23,408 nt of DNA from UBA57 sp013378375 (GTDB lineage Archaea > Thermoproteota > Nitrososphaeria > Nitrososphaerales > UBA57), in contig JACAFT010000017.1 of the NCBI GenBank assembly GCA_013378375.1, positions 1 to 23,408 of the forward strand. Direction: 5' to 3'. Positions 7,406 through 15,394 of this stretch are shown in pieces; the first letter of the stretch is position 1, and each line of letters starts with the position of its first letter. The notes below the pieces were generated by a model. That model searched no databases, was not told the DNA's origin, and saw only the letters and a program-made list of their open reading frames with translations. Made by a program: the position numbers and the translations under genes.

Positions 7406-8824
7406 TTATTCAGATAATTTCTTTTCAATTAGATTCTTAACATCTTCGTGATTAGCTCTGCCTTTAGTAGCTTTCATAACTTGTCCGATTAAGAAATGTA
7501 TGGCCTGTGGATCATTCTTAGCATCTTCCAAAGCCTTAGAATTATCATTGAGAACTTGATCAATAATTGTAGGAAGATCGTCAGATGAAACAGAATTATC
7601 AATTTCAGACTTTAATAAATCTTCAATAGTAACACCAGATGAAAGAGATTCTAATAGAATTGCTTTTGCAGTAGAGTCATTTATTTTAGAATCAGATACA
7701 GATTTGGACAGCGAAGCAAGAGTCTTAGCTTTGATAGGTAAATCTACAAATTTAATATTATTTCTATTAAGATATCCCATTATATCAGTAGCTATCCAAC
7801 CACTAATTAATTTAGGATTAAATTCATAACTTAATGTTTCTTCAAAATAATCTGCAACAATTTTATTTCGAATTAAGATACGAGTAATTTCCTCGGATAA
7901 TTTTATGTCGTTAGTAAAACGTTGAAATCGCTTATCTGGAAGTTCAGGGAGAGATTCACGTAATTCATCAATATAATCATTAGAAATAATCATAGGAGGC
8001 AAATCAGGATCAGGAAAATATCTATATCCTTCTTCATCTTCTTTAACTCTCAAAGTTACTGTGACCCTTCTTACATCATCCCAATGTCGTGTTTCCATTT
8101 TGCTAGCTGCTTGAATTGTTTTTTGTCGAGTTATTTCAAAATTTAGTGCGCGTTCAACTTCTTTAAACGAAGAAATGTTCTTAATTTCCACTCTCCTGCC
8201 TTTAGAAATAGACACATTTGCATCTGCACGCATTGAACCATCAAGTTTACTATCACATTCACCTATGGTTTCAACAATTGATTGAATTGTATTTAGAAAT
8301 TCACGAGCATGTTTTGGAGAAACTATATCAGGCTCTGTTACAATCTCAACAAGAGATATACCTGCTCGATTGTAATCAATAAGAGTATTAGATGAAGTAG
8401 TTATACTACCCTCATATTGTAATTTACCGGGATCCTCTTCCATTTGAATTCTAGTAATTCGAACTTTACCAAGATTTGTTTCAACAGTGCCACCATTAGC
8501 AATAGCTATTCCACCAGCTTTATCATATTGAGTAATTTGGTAATTCTTTGGAGAATCAGGATAGAAATAATTTTTACGGAAAAAATTACTATTACTGGAG
8601 ATTTTACAATTTAGTGCTAAACCAATTTTTATAGCAGATTCTAATGCTCTTTTATTCAATACAGGTAAAGCACCAGGCAATCCCGTGCAGACAGTACATA
8701 ATAGAGTATTAGGTGATTTACCACGATAATCAGACGAACAATTGCAAAACATCTTTGTATTTAACGCGGTTAATTGACAGTGTATTTCAAGGCCAATTTT
8801 AACACCATTAGAAACATTACTCAT
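7406..8824 (-). CDS. gatB: Asp-tRNA(Asn)/Glu-tRNA(Gln) amidotransferase subunit B
   Basis: GatB phosphorylates the mischarged aminoacyl-tRNA and accepts ammonia from GatA to form the amide; it is the tRNA-binding subunit of GatCAB. With the start chosen here it has 472 residues, normal for the family. KIGLEIHCQL (9-18) is the signature N-terminus. A zinc knuckle is intact (C27, C29, C43, C46), and the C-terminal YqeY-like tail ends with GQVMKATKGRANHEDV. An ATG 36 nt further upstream (8860) is in frame, but the chosen ATG follows a GAGGT ribosome site (8832-8836) by 7 nt and gives the usual family N-terminus. The start overlaps the end of gatA by 8 nt, indicating translational coupling. Confidence 0.95.
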   Translation of the reverse strand: MSNVSNGVKIGLEIHCQLTALNTKMFCNCSSDYRGKSPNTLLCTVCTGLPGALPVLNKRALESAIKIGLALNCKISSNSNFFRKNYFYPDSPKNYQITQYDKAGGIAIANGGTVETNLGKVRITRIQMEEDPGKLQYEGSITTSSNTLIDYNRAGISLVEIVTEPDIVSPKHAREFLNTIQSIVETIGECDSKLDGSMRADANVSISKGRRVEIKNISSFKEVERALNFEITRQKTIQAASKMETRHWDDVRRVTVTLRVKEDEEGYRYFPDPDLPPMIISNDYIDELRESLPELPDKRFQRFTNDIKLSEEITRILIRNKIVADYFEETLSYEFNPKLISGWIATDIMGYLNRNNIKFVDLPIKAKTLASLSKSVSDSKINDSTAKAILLESLSSGVTIEDLLKSEIDNSVSSDDLPTIIDQVLNDNSKALEDAKNDPQAIHFLIGQVMKATKGRANHEDVKNLIEKKLSE

Positions 8825-10157
8825 TCTTAATACCTCGAATTTGTTCAATCTTATTTCCAAGATTTAATATAGTTTTTTCGTCAAAATGTGAAGACATTAA
8901 TTGGATACCGATTGGAAGAGAATTTGAACTTCCACAAGGAATAGAAATAGAAGGAATTCCAGCGAGATTTGCAGAAACGGTGTCTATATCACTCATATAC
9001 ATCGATAATGGGTCAGTTAATTTTTCTCCCAATTTGAAAGGTAATGTTGGCATAGTAGGTCCCATAATAACATCAAATTTACTAAAAATCTTTTTGAAAT
9101 CATTAGTAATTAGTGAACGTACTTTCTGAGCCTTGATATAATATTCATCATAGTAACCAGAGGATAGTGCAAAAGTCCCCAACATAATCCTTCTCTTTAC
9201 TTCAAATCCAAAACCAAATTTTCTATTATTAGAAAATAATTCATTCCAATCTTTAGATTTACCAATGTGTAAACCATAACGAAGTCCATCAAATCGAGCT
9301 AAATTAGAGCTTGCTTCAGACATTGCAATTATGTAATATGCAGCAAGAGAATATTTTATGGATTCAATATTTATTTCTTCGACTATAGCTCCTTCAGATT
9401 CAAGTTTATCAATAGTATCCCAAACAGATTTCTTTACTATTGGATCAGTTCCTCTACCAAAGAACTCATGAGGAACTGCAATCTTTAAACCTGAAATATC
9501 ATCATTAAGATGTTTTGTATAATTAATTTTTTTATTATTAACACAAGTTGCATCTCGATTATCATAACCAGAAATACATTCTAATAATAATGCACAATCA
9601 TAAACATTCTTTGCCATAGGACCAATTTGTTCTAAACTATTTCCATAAGCAATTAAACCATATCGACTGACAAGACCATAAGTTGGTTTTAGACCAACAA
9701 TGCCACAAAAAGAAGCAGGACAACGTATTGAGCCACCTGTATCACTACCGAGAGCAAAATCTGCTAAATCCCCAGCAACAGCTGCGGCACTTCCTCCCGA
9801 AGAACCTCCAGGAACTCTTTCAAGATCATGAGGATTATGAGTGGCACCATATGCACTATGTTCAGTACTAGAACCCATAGCAAATTCATCACAATTTGCT
9901 TTACCAAGAATAGTTACTCCTTGTTTCTTCAATAATGAAATAACATGAGCGTCAAATGGTGGAATATAATTTTCCAACATTTTTGATGCGCAAGTAGTTC
10001 TCAACCCAGCAGTAGAAATAGTATCTTTTATTGCGATAGTTTTTCCAGATAATCTTCCATCAAAATTACTATCTTCCAGTTTAGAAAATGTGATATATGC
10101 ATTAATTGATTTGTTTTTTTCTTTTATTTCTTCAAATCTACTAGCTAATATACTCAA
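8817..10157 (-). CDS. gatA: Asp-tRNA(Asn)/Glu-tRNA(Gln) amidotransferase subunit A
   Basis: GatA is the glutaminase of GatCAB: it releases ammonia from glutamine and channels it to GatB. The amidase-signature triad is visible as K44 (AIKDTI), the cis-Ser S119 (PGGSSGGS) and the nucleophile S143 (SDTGGSIR). The spacings of 75 and 24 residues equal those I recall for Staphylococcus GatA (K79, S154, S178). The protein of 446 residues is therefore about 35 residues shorter at the N-terminus and lacks most of the usual first helix region. The start is TTG, forced by the gatC stop two codons upstream in the same frame, with GATGATG as a weak ribosome site. A short N-terminus plus this same-frame junction is unusual, but all catalytic parts are present. 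Confidence 0.95.
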   Translation of the reverse strand: MSILASRFEEIKEKNKSINAYITFSKLEDSNFDGRLSGKTIAIKDTISTAGLRTTCASKMLENYIPPFDAHVISLLKKQGVTILGKANCDEFAMGSSTEHSAYGATHNPHDLERVPGGSSGGSAAAVAGDLADFALGSDTGGSIRCPASFCGIVGLKPTYGLVSRYGLIAYGNSLEQIGPMAKNVYDCALLLECISGYDNRDATCVNNKKINYTKHLNDDISGLKIAVPHEFFGRGTDPIVKKSVWDTIDKLESEGAIVEEINIESIKYSLAAYYIIAMSEASSNLARFDGLRYGLHIGKSKDWNELFSNNRKFGFGFEVKRRIMLGTFALSSGYYDEYYIKAQKVRSLITNDFKKIFSKFDVIMGPTMPTLPFKLGEKLTDPLSMYMSDIDTVSANLAGIPSISIPCGSSNSLPIGIQLMSSHFDEKTILNLGNKIEQIRGIKNE

Positions 10158-10160
10158 TTT

Positions 10161-10436
10161 TTACATCATCCGAGGTCCTTTTACAAACCTATCTTTCTTT
10201 TCAGGAACAACATCTAAGATTTTGTCTGCAATAGAATCAACAGAAACATCTTCTCGAAACACGTTAGATAATGTTTGTGTATCTATATTTTCAGATATAT
10301 CAACTTGAGACAATAAATCAAAATATTTCAAAATTTCAGGAAATTGTTCATTTAAGATTTCCATTTCTTTAGTAGATAGTTCAATCTTTGAAAGCTCTGA
10401 ATATTTTTTTGCGTCAATTGTTTTTTTATTAGACAT
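10161..10436 (-). CDS. gatC: Asp-tRNA(Asn)/Glu-tRNA(Gln) amidotransferase subunit C
   Basis: GatC is the small subunit that wraps around and stabilises the GatA-GatB interface. The 91-residue protein shows the usual helix with SKIELSTKEMEIL near the N-terminus, the middle helix with the family's hydrophobic pattern, and the REDVSVDSIADKIL segment followed by a basic VKGPRMM end. An ATG at 10436 is chosen because GTGAT lies 4 nt upstream. A GTG at 10445, overlapping the aspS stop as TAGTG, would add three residues. The gene sits between aspS and gatA, matching the aspS-gatCAB arrangement of organisms that make Asn-tRNA by transamidation. Confidence 0.92.
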   Translation of the reverse strand: MSNKKTIDAKKYSELSKIELSTKEMEILNEQFPEILKYFDLLSQVDISENIDTQTLSNVFREDVSVDSIADKILDVVPEKKDRFVKGPRMM

Positions 10437-10444
10437 ATTTATCA

Positions 10445-11761
10445 CTACGGTGTAAGTCTATGTTGATCTCTAGGAAATATACTAACTTCCCGTATATTTG
10501 TTTGATTTGCAATAACCATCATTAATCTTTCAAATCCCAACCCAAATCCTGCATGTGGTGGCATTCCATAATCAAATACACGAAGATGGAATTCAAAACC
10601 GTTAGGATTAAGATTTTTTTGTTGAAGACGATTAGTCAATTCGTCTTTATCATCAACACGAGTTCCACCTGAAGCCAATTCTTTATTACCATACATTAAG
10701 TCAAATGACTCAGAATAATCCCCTTCACATTTAATATAAAATGGTTTTCCTGATGAAGGCCAATCTGTAACATAATAAAAATGAGGGTATTTCTTAGACA
10801 ATATATCCATTGTCGTAGTAGAAAGGTCATCACCCCATTCGATTTTTGGGTATTCTTCCTTAATTAAATCAATAGCATCGTCATAAGTAACAGAAGGAAT
10901 GCTATCAAAACCAGTCCAATCTTTTGAATTCAAGAAATCTAAATGTTCAGAACTTGTTTCAAGTAAATTATGTTTCAAATTGAGTAATAAATCTTCAATA
11001 ATTTTTAAAACATCCTTATAATCAATAAATGCCTGTTCCATGTCAACAGAAATAAACTCACTAATATGATGAAGTGTTCTACTTTTTTCTGCCCGATATG
11101 CATAAGCAATTTCAAACACTTTTTCAAAAGGAAGAACTAATTGTTCTTTAAACAACTGTGGACTTTGAGTAAGAAATGCTTCTTTATCATAATAAAGCAT
11201 AGGAAACAGAGCAGAACCACCTTCAGTGGCCGTAGCAATAATCTTAGGTGTATTAACTTCTAGATAATCTCTATCGATATAGAAATTTCGAATTGATTGC
11301 AATGTTTTTGCACGTAATTTCATGATAGATTGTGCAGAAGGTCTTCTCAAATCAACGGCACGAATATCCAACCGTTTATCTATATTTGGTAATTGACCCC
11401 CATATAATGAAAAAGGAGGAATCTTATTAGTTGTTGATAATACAGAAATTTCTTCAGGATGTAACTCTACTCCTTTAGGAGCTTTATCACTTTTCTTTAT
11501 AGTTCCTTGAACAGCAATTGATGAATGTTCTTTCAAAGTTTCTGCTTGGGTAAATATGTGATCAGGTGAAACGCCTTTTTTAATAATTATTTGTAGAGGT
11601 CCTGTAGAATCATAAAGCATAACAAAGTAGATTTTTCCTTGCTTTCTGATACTAACAATCCAACCAATTACAGTAATATTTTTATTATCGAAATCAACAG
11701 AAACATCTTTAGAATAAAAGGTACGAATAAATTTTTTTTGGTCGTTTTTATCAGCGTTCAT
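10445..11761 (-). CDS. aspS: Aspartyl-tRNA synthetase, archaeal type, probably non-discriminating
   Basis: A 438-residue class II synthetase of archaeal length, charging tRNA(Asp) and probably also tRNA(Asn) with aspartate. An N-terminal OB-fold (about 10-110) binds the anticodon. Motif 2 is AYRAEKSRTLHHISEF (221-236), motif 3 is GFGLGFERLM (405-414) with R412, and TATEGGSALFP (177-187) is the aspartate-loop region. By hand alignment with the Thermococcus enzyme, the position of its discriminating Lys85 is Pro95 here, as in non-discriminating archaeal AspRS; the Trp26 position is Val36 instead of the usual His. The gatCAB genes directly downstream support the relaxed specificity. ATG start, 29 nt after the alcohol dehydrogenase gene. 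Confidence 0.95.
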   Translation of the reverse strand: MNADKNDQKKFIRTFYSKDVSVDFDNKNITVIGWIVSIRKQGKIYFVMLYDSTGPLQIIIKKGVSPDHIFTQAETLKEHSSIAVQGTIKKSDKAPKGVELHPEEISVLSTTNKIPPFSLYGGQLPNIDKRLDIRAVDLRRPSAQSIMKLRAKTLQSIRNFYIDRDYLEVNTPKIIATATEGGSALFPMLYYDKEAFLTQSPQLFKEQLVLPFEKVFEIAYAYRAEKSRTLHHISEFISVDMEQAFIDYKDVLKIIEDLLLNLKHNLLETSSEHLDFLNSKDWTGFDSIPSVTYDDAIDLIKEEYPKIEWGDDLSTTTMDILSKKYPHFYYVTDWPSSGKPFYIKCEGDYSESFDLMYGNKELASGGTRVDDKDELTNRLQQKNLNPNGFEFHLRVFDYGMPPHAGFGLGFERLMMVIANQTNIREVSIFPRDQHRLTP

Positions 11762-11790
11762 TTCGATATGTGAAATATGATTGAATGATA

Positions 11791-12822
11791 TTAAACTTTG
11801 AGGACTACCTTACCAAAATGTTGACGGTTTTCAATTAATTCATGAGCATTACTTGCGTCCTTTAGTGGAAATGTGTTGCCTAAAACAGGTTTCAGTTTAC
11901 CTGAATCTATGAATTTAAGAAGATGTAACAAGTCACCCTTAGATCCCATAAATGAACCCATAAGGGATAATTGCCTTCGATAAAGCAAGCGTATATCAAA
12001 ATCAGTTTCTGAACCAGTTGTAGTTCCACATGTAATCAACCTACCACCATGAGTAAGAGAATCTATACTTTTAGACCATGTTGCAGCGCCAACGTGTTCA
12101 AATACAATATTAACTCCATTATGATTAGTATTTTCCCTTACAATTTCACCAAAATCGTCAGTAGTATGATTAATAACAAAATCTGCACCTAAAGTTTTCA
12201 TTTTGTTCAATTTATCCTCAGTACCTGCGGTAGCAAAAACATAACAATTAAATAATTTAGCAATTTGAATCGCAGCACTTCCAACACCACTTGATCCGCC
12301 GACTATCAAAACGTTCTCTCCGGTTTTAATTTGTGCGCGTTTTACAAGCATATTCCATGCAGTTAGGAAAGTCAGAGGCAATGATGCAGATTCTTCAAAG
12401 GAAAGATTTCTAGGTTTGTGGATAATATTTTGCAAAGGCACAGATGCAAATTCGGCATAACCACCTTTCCGATCCCAGCCTCCAATTATACTAAATTTCC
12501 TACAGAAATTATCATTACCCTGAAGACAATAATTACATATTCCACAGCCAATTCCAGGAGATACTATTATTTCATCGCCATTATTTATTTCAGTAGCGCC
12601 ATTAGAATCCTCTATTGTTCCAGATATATCACATCCAAGTATATGAGGAAATTGAATATCAGAATAACCAGTTCGTCCGCGTCTAATCCAAATATCAAGA
12701 TGATTAATTGAACAAGCCTTAACTCTAACTAAGACTTCATTATTAGAAACAATAGGATCGTCCGTTTCTTCATATTTGAGAACGTCAGGAGATCCATGTT
12801 CATTAAATAATGCAGCTTTCAT
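11791..12822 (-). CDS. MDR-superfamily dehydrogenase with structural zinc only
   Basis: A 343-residue member of the zinc-type alcohol dehydrogenase / quinone oxidoreductase superfamily. The structural-zinc lobe is intact as C93-x2-C96-x2-C99-x7-C107. The Rossmann loop GGSSGVGSAAIQIAK (about 168-182) binds NAD(P)H. The catalytic-zinc ligands are changed: the usual Cys is N40 in SINHLD, and the usual His-Glu after Gly63 is C64-D65. It therefore more likely reduces quinones, enones or similar substrates than oxidises simple alcohols with catalytic zinc. Its ATG overlaps the glycosyltransferase stop by one base (TAATG), so the two are coupled. The substrate is unknown, and I see no functional link to the aspS-gat genes downstream. 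Confidence 0.9.
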   Translation of the reverse strand: MKAALFNEHGSPDVLKYEETDDPIVSNNEVLVRVKACSINHLDIWIRRGRTGYSDIQFPHILGCDISGTIEDSNGATEINNGDEIIVSPGIGCGICNYCLQGNDNFCRKFSIIGGWDRKGGYAEFASVPLQNIIHKPRNLSFEESASLPLTFLTAWNMLVKRAQIKTGENVLIVGGSSGVGSAAIQIAKLFNCYVFATAGTEDKLNKMKTLGADFVINHTTDDFGEIVRENTNHNGVNIVFEHVGAATWSKSIDSLTHGGRLITCGTTTGSETDFDIRLLYRRQLSLMGSFMGSKGDLLHLLKFIDSGKLKPVLGNTFPLKDASNAHELIENRQHFGKVVLKV

Positions 12823-13535
12823 TATCTAGAATACCATTGTACAAAATTCTTTTTTGTCTTTAATGTCTTTGTACCATATCTAGATAATCGATATGCGAGT
12901 TTAATCATATGTCGAATTTTTAAATTATCTGCACGTCTAGAAGAAGTATAAGAAGGTTGTTTAATAACAATAGATTTTTTATTAATTGATTTACAATATT
13001 TACGAAGATCTTTTGAAAAATCAAGATCTTCTAAAATAAAAAGTTCTTCATTAAAACCATCAAGATATTCAAAAACATTTCTCTGACAAAACATAAAAGA
13101 ACCAGTAGGAGTCAGATTAAATAATGGCATAGATAAATTAGAAATTTTCCAACTAGCGCGCCACCATAAAGGAGGGTTAATAAATTGAACAATCGAACTT
13201 CCGCCTACATACAAACCTGAAGAAATATGTTTAATTAAATCTTGAATTAAGTATTTAGATGGCCATGAATCAGCGTCAATAAAAACAAGCCAATCACCAG
13301 TTGCGGATTTTGCACCGGTATTTCGTGCACGAGATATTTGATTGATTGGTTCAAAGACTACTTTAGCTCCAAAATCATTAGCAATTTTAGAAGTATTATC
13401 AGTAGAATTATTATCACATACTATGAATTCAAAATTGGAAAAATTATTAGATTCAAAAGAATTTTTAATTTTTGGCAGATTTACAAGTAAATTATTTTCC
13501 TCATTATAGGCAGGTATGATTATAGATATTTTCAA
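12822..13535 (-). CDS. Family 2 glycosyltransferase
   Basis: A 237-residue GT-A-fold glycosyltransferase that would transfer a sugar from a nucleotide sugar to a lipid, glycan or protein acceptor. Visible are the N-terminal IIIPAYNEENN (about 5-15), the nucleotide-binding CDNNSTDNT (40-48), the metal-binding D87-A-D89 motif in FIDADSWP, and FILEDLDFS further on as the acidic motif of the acceptor site. No membrane helices are evident; the basic C-terminus may touch the membrane. The start is TTG: an in-frame stop lies five codons upstream and the next Met would destroy the fold. It is the first gene of the minus-strand run ending at 7193, with a TATA-like box 27 nt upstream. Confidence 0.9.
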   Translation of the reverse strand: MKISIIIPAYNEENNLLVNLPKIKNSFESNNFSNFEFIVCDNNSTDNTSKIANDFGAKVVFEPINQISRARNTGAKSATGDWLVFIDADSWPSKYLIQDLIKHISSGLYVGGSSIVQFINPPLWWRASWKISNLSMPLFNLTPTGSFMFCQRNVFEYLDGFNEELFILEDLDFSKDLRKYCKSINKKSIVIKQPSYTSSRRADNLKIRHMIKLAYRLSRYGTKTLKTKKNFVQWYSR

Positions 13536-13557
13536 GTATGATGCATATCAAAAAAGA

Positions 13558-13566
13558 CATATTTAA
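13558..13566 (-). promoter_or_regulatory. Putative TATA box of the glycosyltransferase-aspS-gat run
   Basis: Minus-strand TTAAATATG is centred about 27 nt before the TTG at 13535, matching a leaderless start. It lies in the 85-nt divergent region shared with metG. It would drive the seven genes down to 7193. Confidence 0.4.
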
Positions 13567-13620
13567 CTTTTAATTCATGTAAAATAATAATAAGACTAAA
13601 TAGAATTTAAAGTGAATTAA

Positions 13621-15282
13621 ATGAATAACGATAAAATAATCATTACTAGCGCATTACCATATGCCAATGGAGAAATACACCTAGGTCATATTGTATCCAC
13701 ATATCTACCTGCAGACATATTATCACGATTTCTAAGATTGAACAATAAAGTTGTAATATTCACATGTGCAACAGATGATTTTGGCACGCCAATACTTTTA
13801 CAATCAGAAAAACAAAATATCACACCAAAAGAATATGTCAAATATTGGAAAAATAGAGATCAAAATGATTTCAAGGATCTAGGAATAAACTTTGATCATT
13901 TCCAGAATACAAGCTCAAATAGAAATATTGAACTAACTCAACATTTTTTTAAAGAAATTTATAATAATGACTTAATATATAAAAATAAAATCAGTCAACT
14001 TTATTGCGAAACAGATAATAAATATTTACCAGACAGATATGTAACTGGTACATGTCCATACTGTAATACAGATGGTCAATATTCTGATGGATGTGAAAAA
14101 TGTGGAAGAGCATTCAATCATACAGAAATTTTAGAACCACGTTGTTCAATTTGTCAAACTAAACCAATATTAAAATCCAGCGTTCATTATTTTTTTAAAC
14201 TTTCAAGTTTATCCAATGACTTAAAAAATTGGCTAGACAAAAACGATTATTTACAAAAAAATGTAAAAAATTATGTAATAAGATGGATTGAAGATGGTTT
14301 AAATGATTGGGATATAACAAGAGATATTTCATGGGGAATAGAAATTCCCCTAGCCGAAGCAGATGGAAAAGTTTTGTATGGTTGGTTTGACAACCACTTA
14401 TGTTATATATCAACTACAATAGATTATTTAGAATCAAAGGGTTTAGATGGTAAAAAATTCTGGAATGATTCTACAATTTATCATTTTATAGGTAAAGATA
14501 TCGTATATCATCATTATTTATTTCTAACTGCAATGAGATTAGCTATTAATGAAGAATACAAATTACCAGAATATATACCAACACGCGGACATTTAATGTT
14601 ACAAGGAGAAAAATTTTCTAAAAGTAGAGGATGGTATATAGGACTAAGAGAATTTCTTAAAGAATTTCCAGCAGATTACTTAAGATATTATTTATCAAGA
14701 ATTACTCCATATGATCAATCAGATGTTAATTTTGATTGGGATGACTTTCAAGTTAAAATAAACAATGAACTAGTCGCAAACATTGGTAATTTTATACATC
14801 GAGCATTAAGTTTTACAGAATCAAAATTCAATGGCATAGTACCTGAATTTGAAGAATTTGACGAAGAAGATAATAACCTAATAACTAAATTAACACAGAC
14901 AAAAAAGGAAATCGAATTATATATCAATAATAATCAATTTGATAAAGCATTAAGAGTTATACTAAATTTCTCAGATTTGTGTAATCAATATTTTCAAAAA
15001 AAGGAACCTTGGAAAAAAAAGAACAACAATACCATATTCCTGAGCGTAAATGCAGTATATAATTTAGGATTAATGCTACAATCGTTTATCCCATTCAGTA
15101 CTGAAAAATTATTTAAAATATTAGATATAAATTCAGATAACATTAATTGGAAATACTGTTCAGAATTAAAGGTAAGACCAGGACATAAAATTAATAAACC
15201 AGAAATTTTATTTGCTAAAATTGAAAATGAATTGATTCAAAAACAAAAAGACAAATTGGGAAAAGAATCAATTAAAAAATAA
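13621..15282 (+). CDS. metG: Methionyl-tRNA synthetase, catalytic chain
   Basis: A 553-residue class I synthetase that charges tRNA(Met). The HIGH motif is H20-L-G-H23 and the KMSKS motif is KFSKS (331-335). The zinc-bearing insertion has three Cys-x2-Cys knuckles (145/148, 158/161, 175/178), typical of archaeal MetRS. The WIEDGLNDWDITRD stretch (222-235) begins the second half of the catalytic domain, and an anticodon-binding helical bundle follows from about 370. The C-terminal dimerising tRNA-binding domain found on many MetRS is absent here and is encoded separately at 17849-18181. The ATG is preceded by GTGA 5 nt upstream. The gene is strongly AT-biased (13 G+C in 60 bases at 14461-14520). 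Confidence 0.96.
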   Translation: MNNDKIIITSALPYANGEIHLGHIVSTYLPADILSRFLRLNNKVVIFTCATDDFGTPILLQSEKQNITPKEYVKYWKNRDQNDFKDLGINFDHFQNTSSNRNIELTQHFFKEIYNNDLIYKNKISQLYCETDNKYLPDRYVTGTCPYCNTDGQYSDGCEKCGRAFNHTEILEPRCSICQTKPILKSSVHYFFKLSSLSNDLKNWLDKNDYLQKNVKNYVIRWIEDGLNDWDITRDISWGIEIPLAEADGKVLYGWFDNHLCYISTTIDYLESKGLDGKKFWNDSTIYHFIGKDIVYHHYLFLTAMRLAINEEYKLPEYIPTRGHLMLQGEKFSKSRGWYIGLREFLKEFPADYLRYYLSRITPYDQSDVNFDWDDFQVKINNELVANIGNFIHRALSFTESKFNGIVPEFEEFDEEDNNLITKLTQTKKEIELYINNNQFDKALRVILNFSDLCNQYFQKKEPWKKKNNNTIFLSVNAVYNLGLMLQSFIPFSTEKLFKILDINSDNINWKYCSELKVRPGHKINKPEILFAKIENELIQKQKDKLGKESIKK

Positions 15283-15341
15283 CAAGTATATAAAAAAATA
15301 TTTATTAATTTTTACAATATACATTAGAAGATTAATTATTT

Positions 15342-15387
15342 AAAAAAAAAAGTGTTAATAGCTGCCCCATTATGGAACAGCTATTAA
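15342..15387 (-). terminator. Hairpin plus T10 terminator of PQQ protein 2
   Basis: Just 7 nt after the PQQ protein 2 stop, the minus strand has a perfect 10-bp inverted repeat (TTAATAGCTG at 15378-15387 and CAGCTATTAA at 15355-15364). The inner 4 bp CCAT/ATGG can extend the stem past an asymmetric interior loop. Three bases later comes an uninterrupted run of ten T (15342-15351). This is the layout of a bacterial intrinsic terminator. Archaea normally need only a U-tract, so the hairpin may instead stabilise the mRNA 3' end. Confidence 0.75.
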
Positions 15388-15394
15388 GTTATTT

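Noticed and set aside
8825..8860. Earlier in-frame ATG for gatB
   Set aside because: It would add 12 residues before the family N-terminus and lacks the GAGGT site that sits 7 nt before the ATG at 8824.
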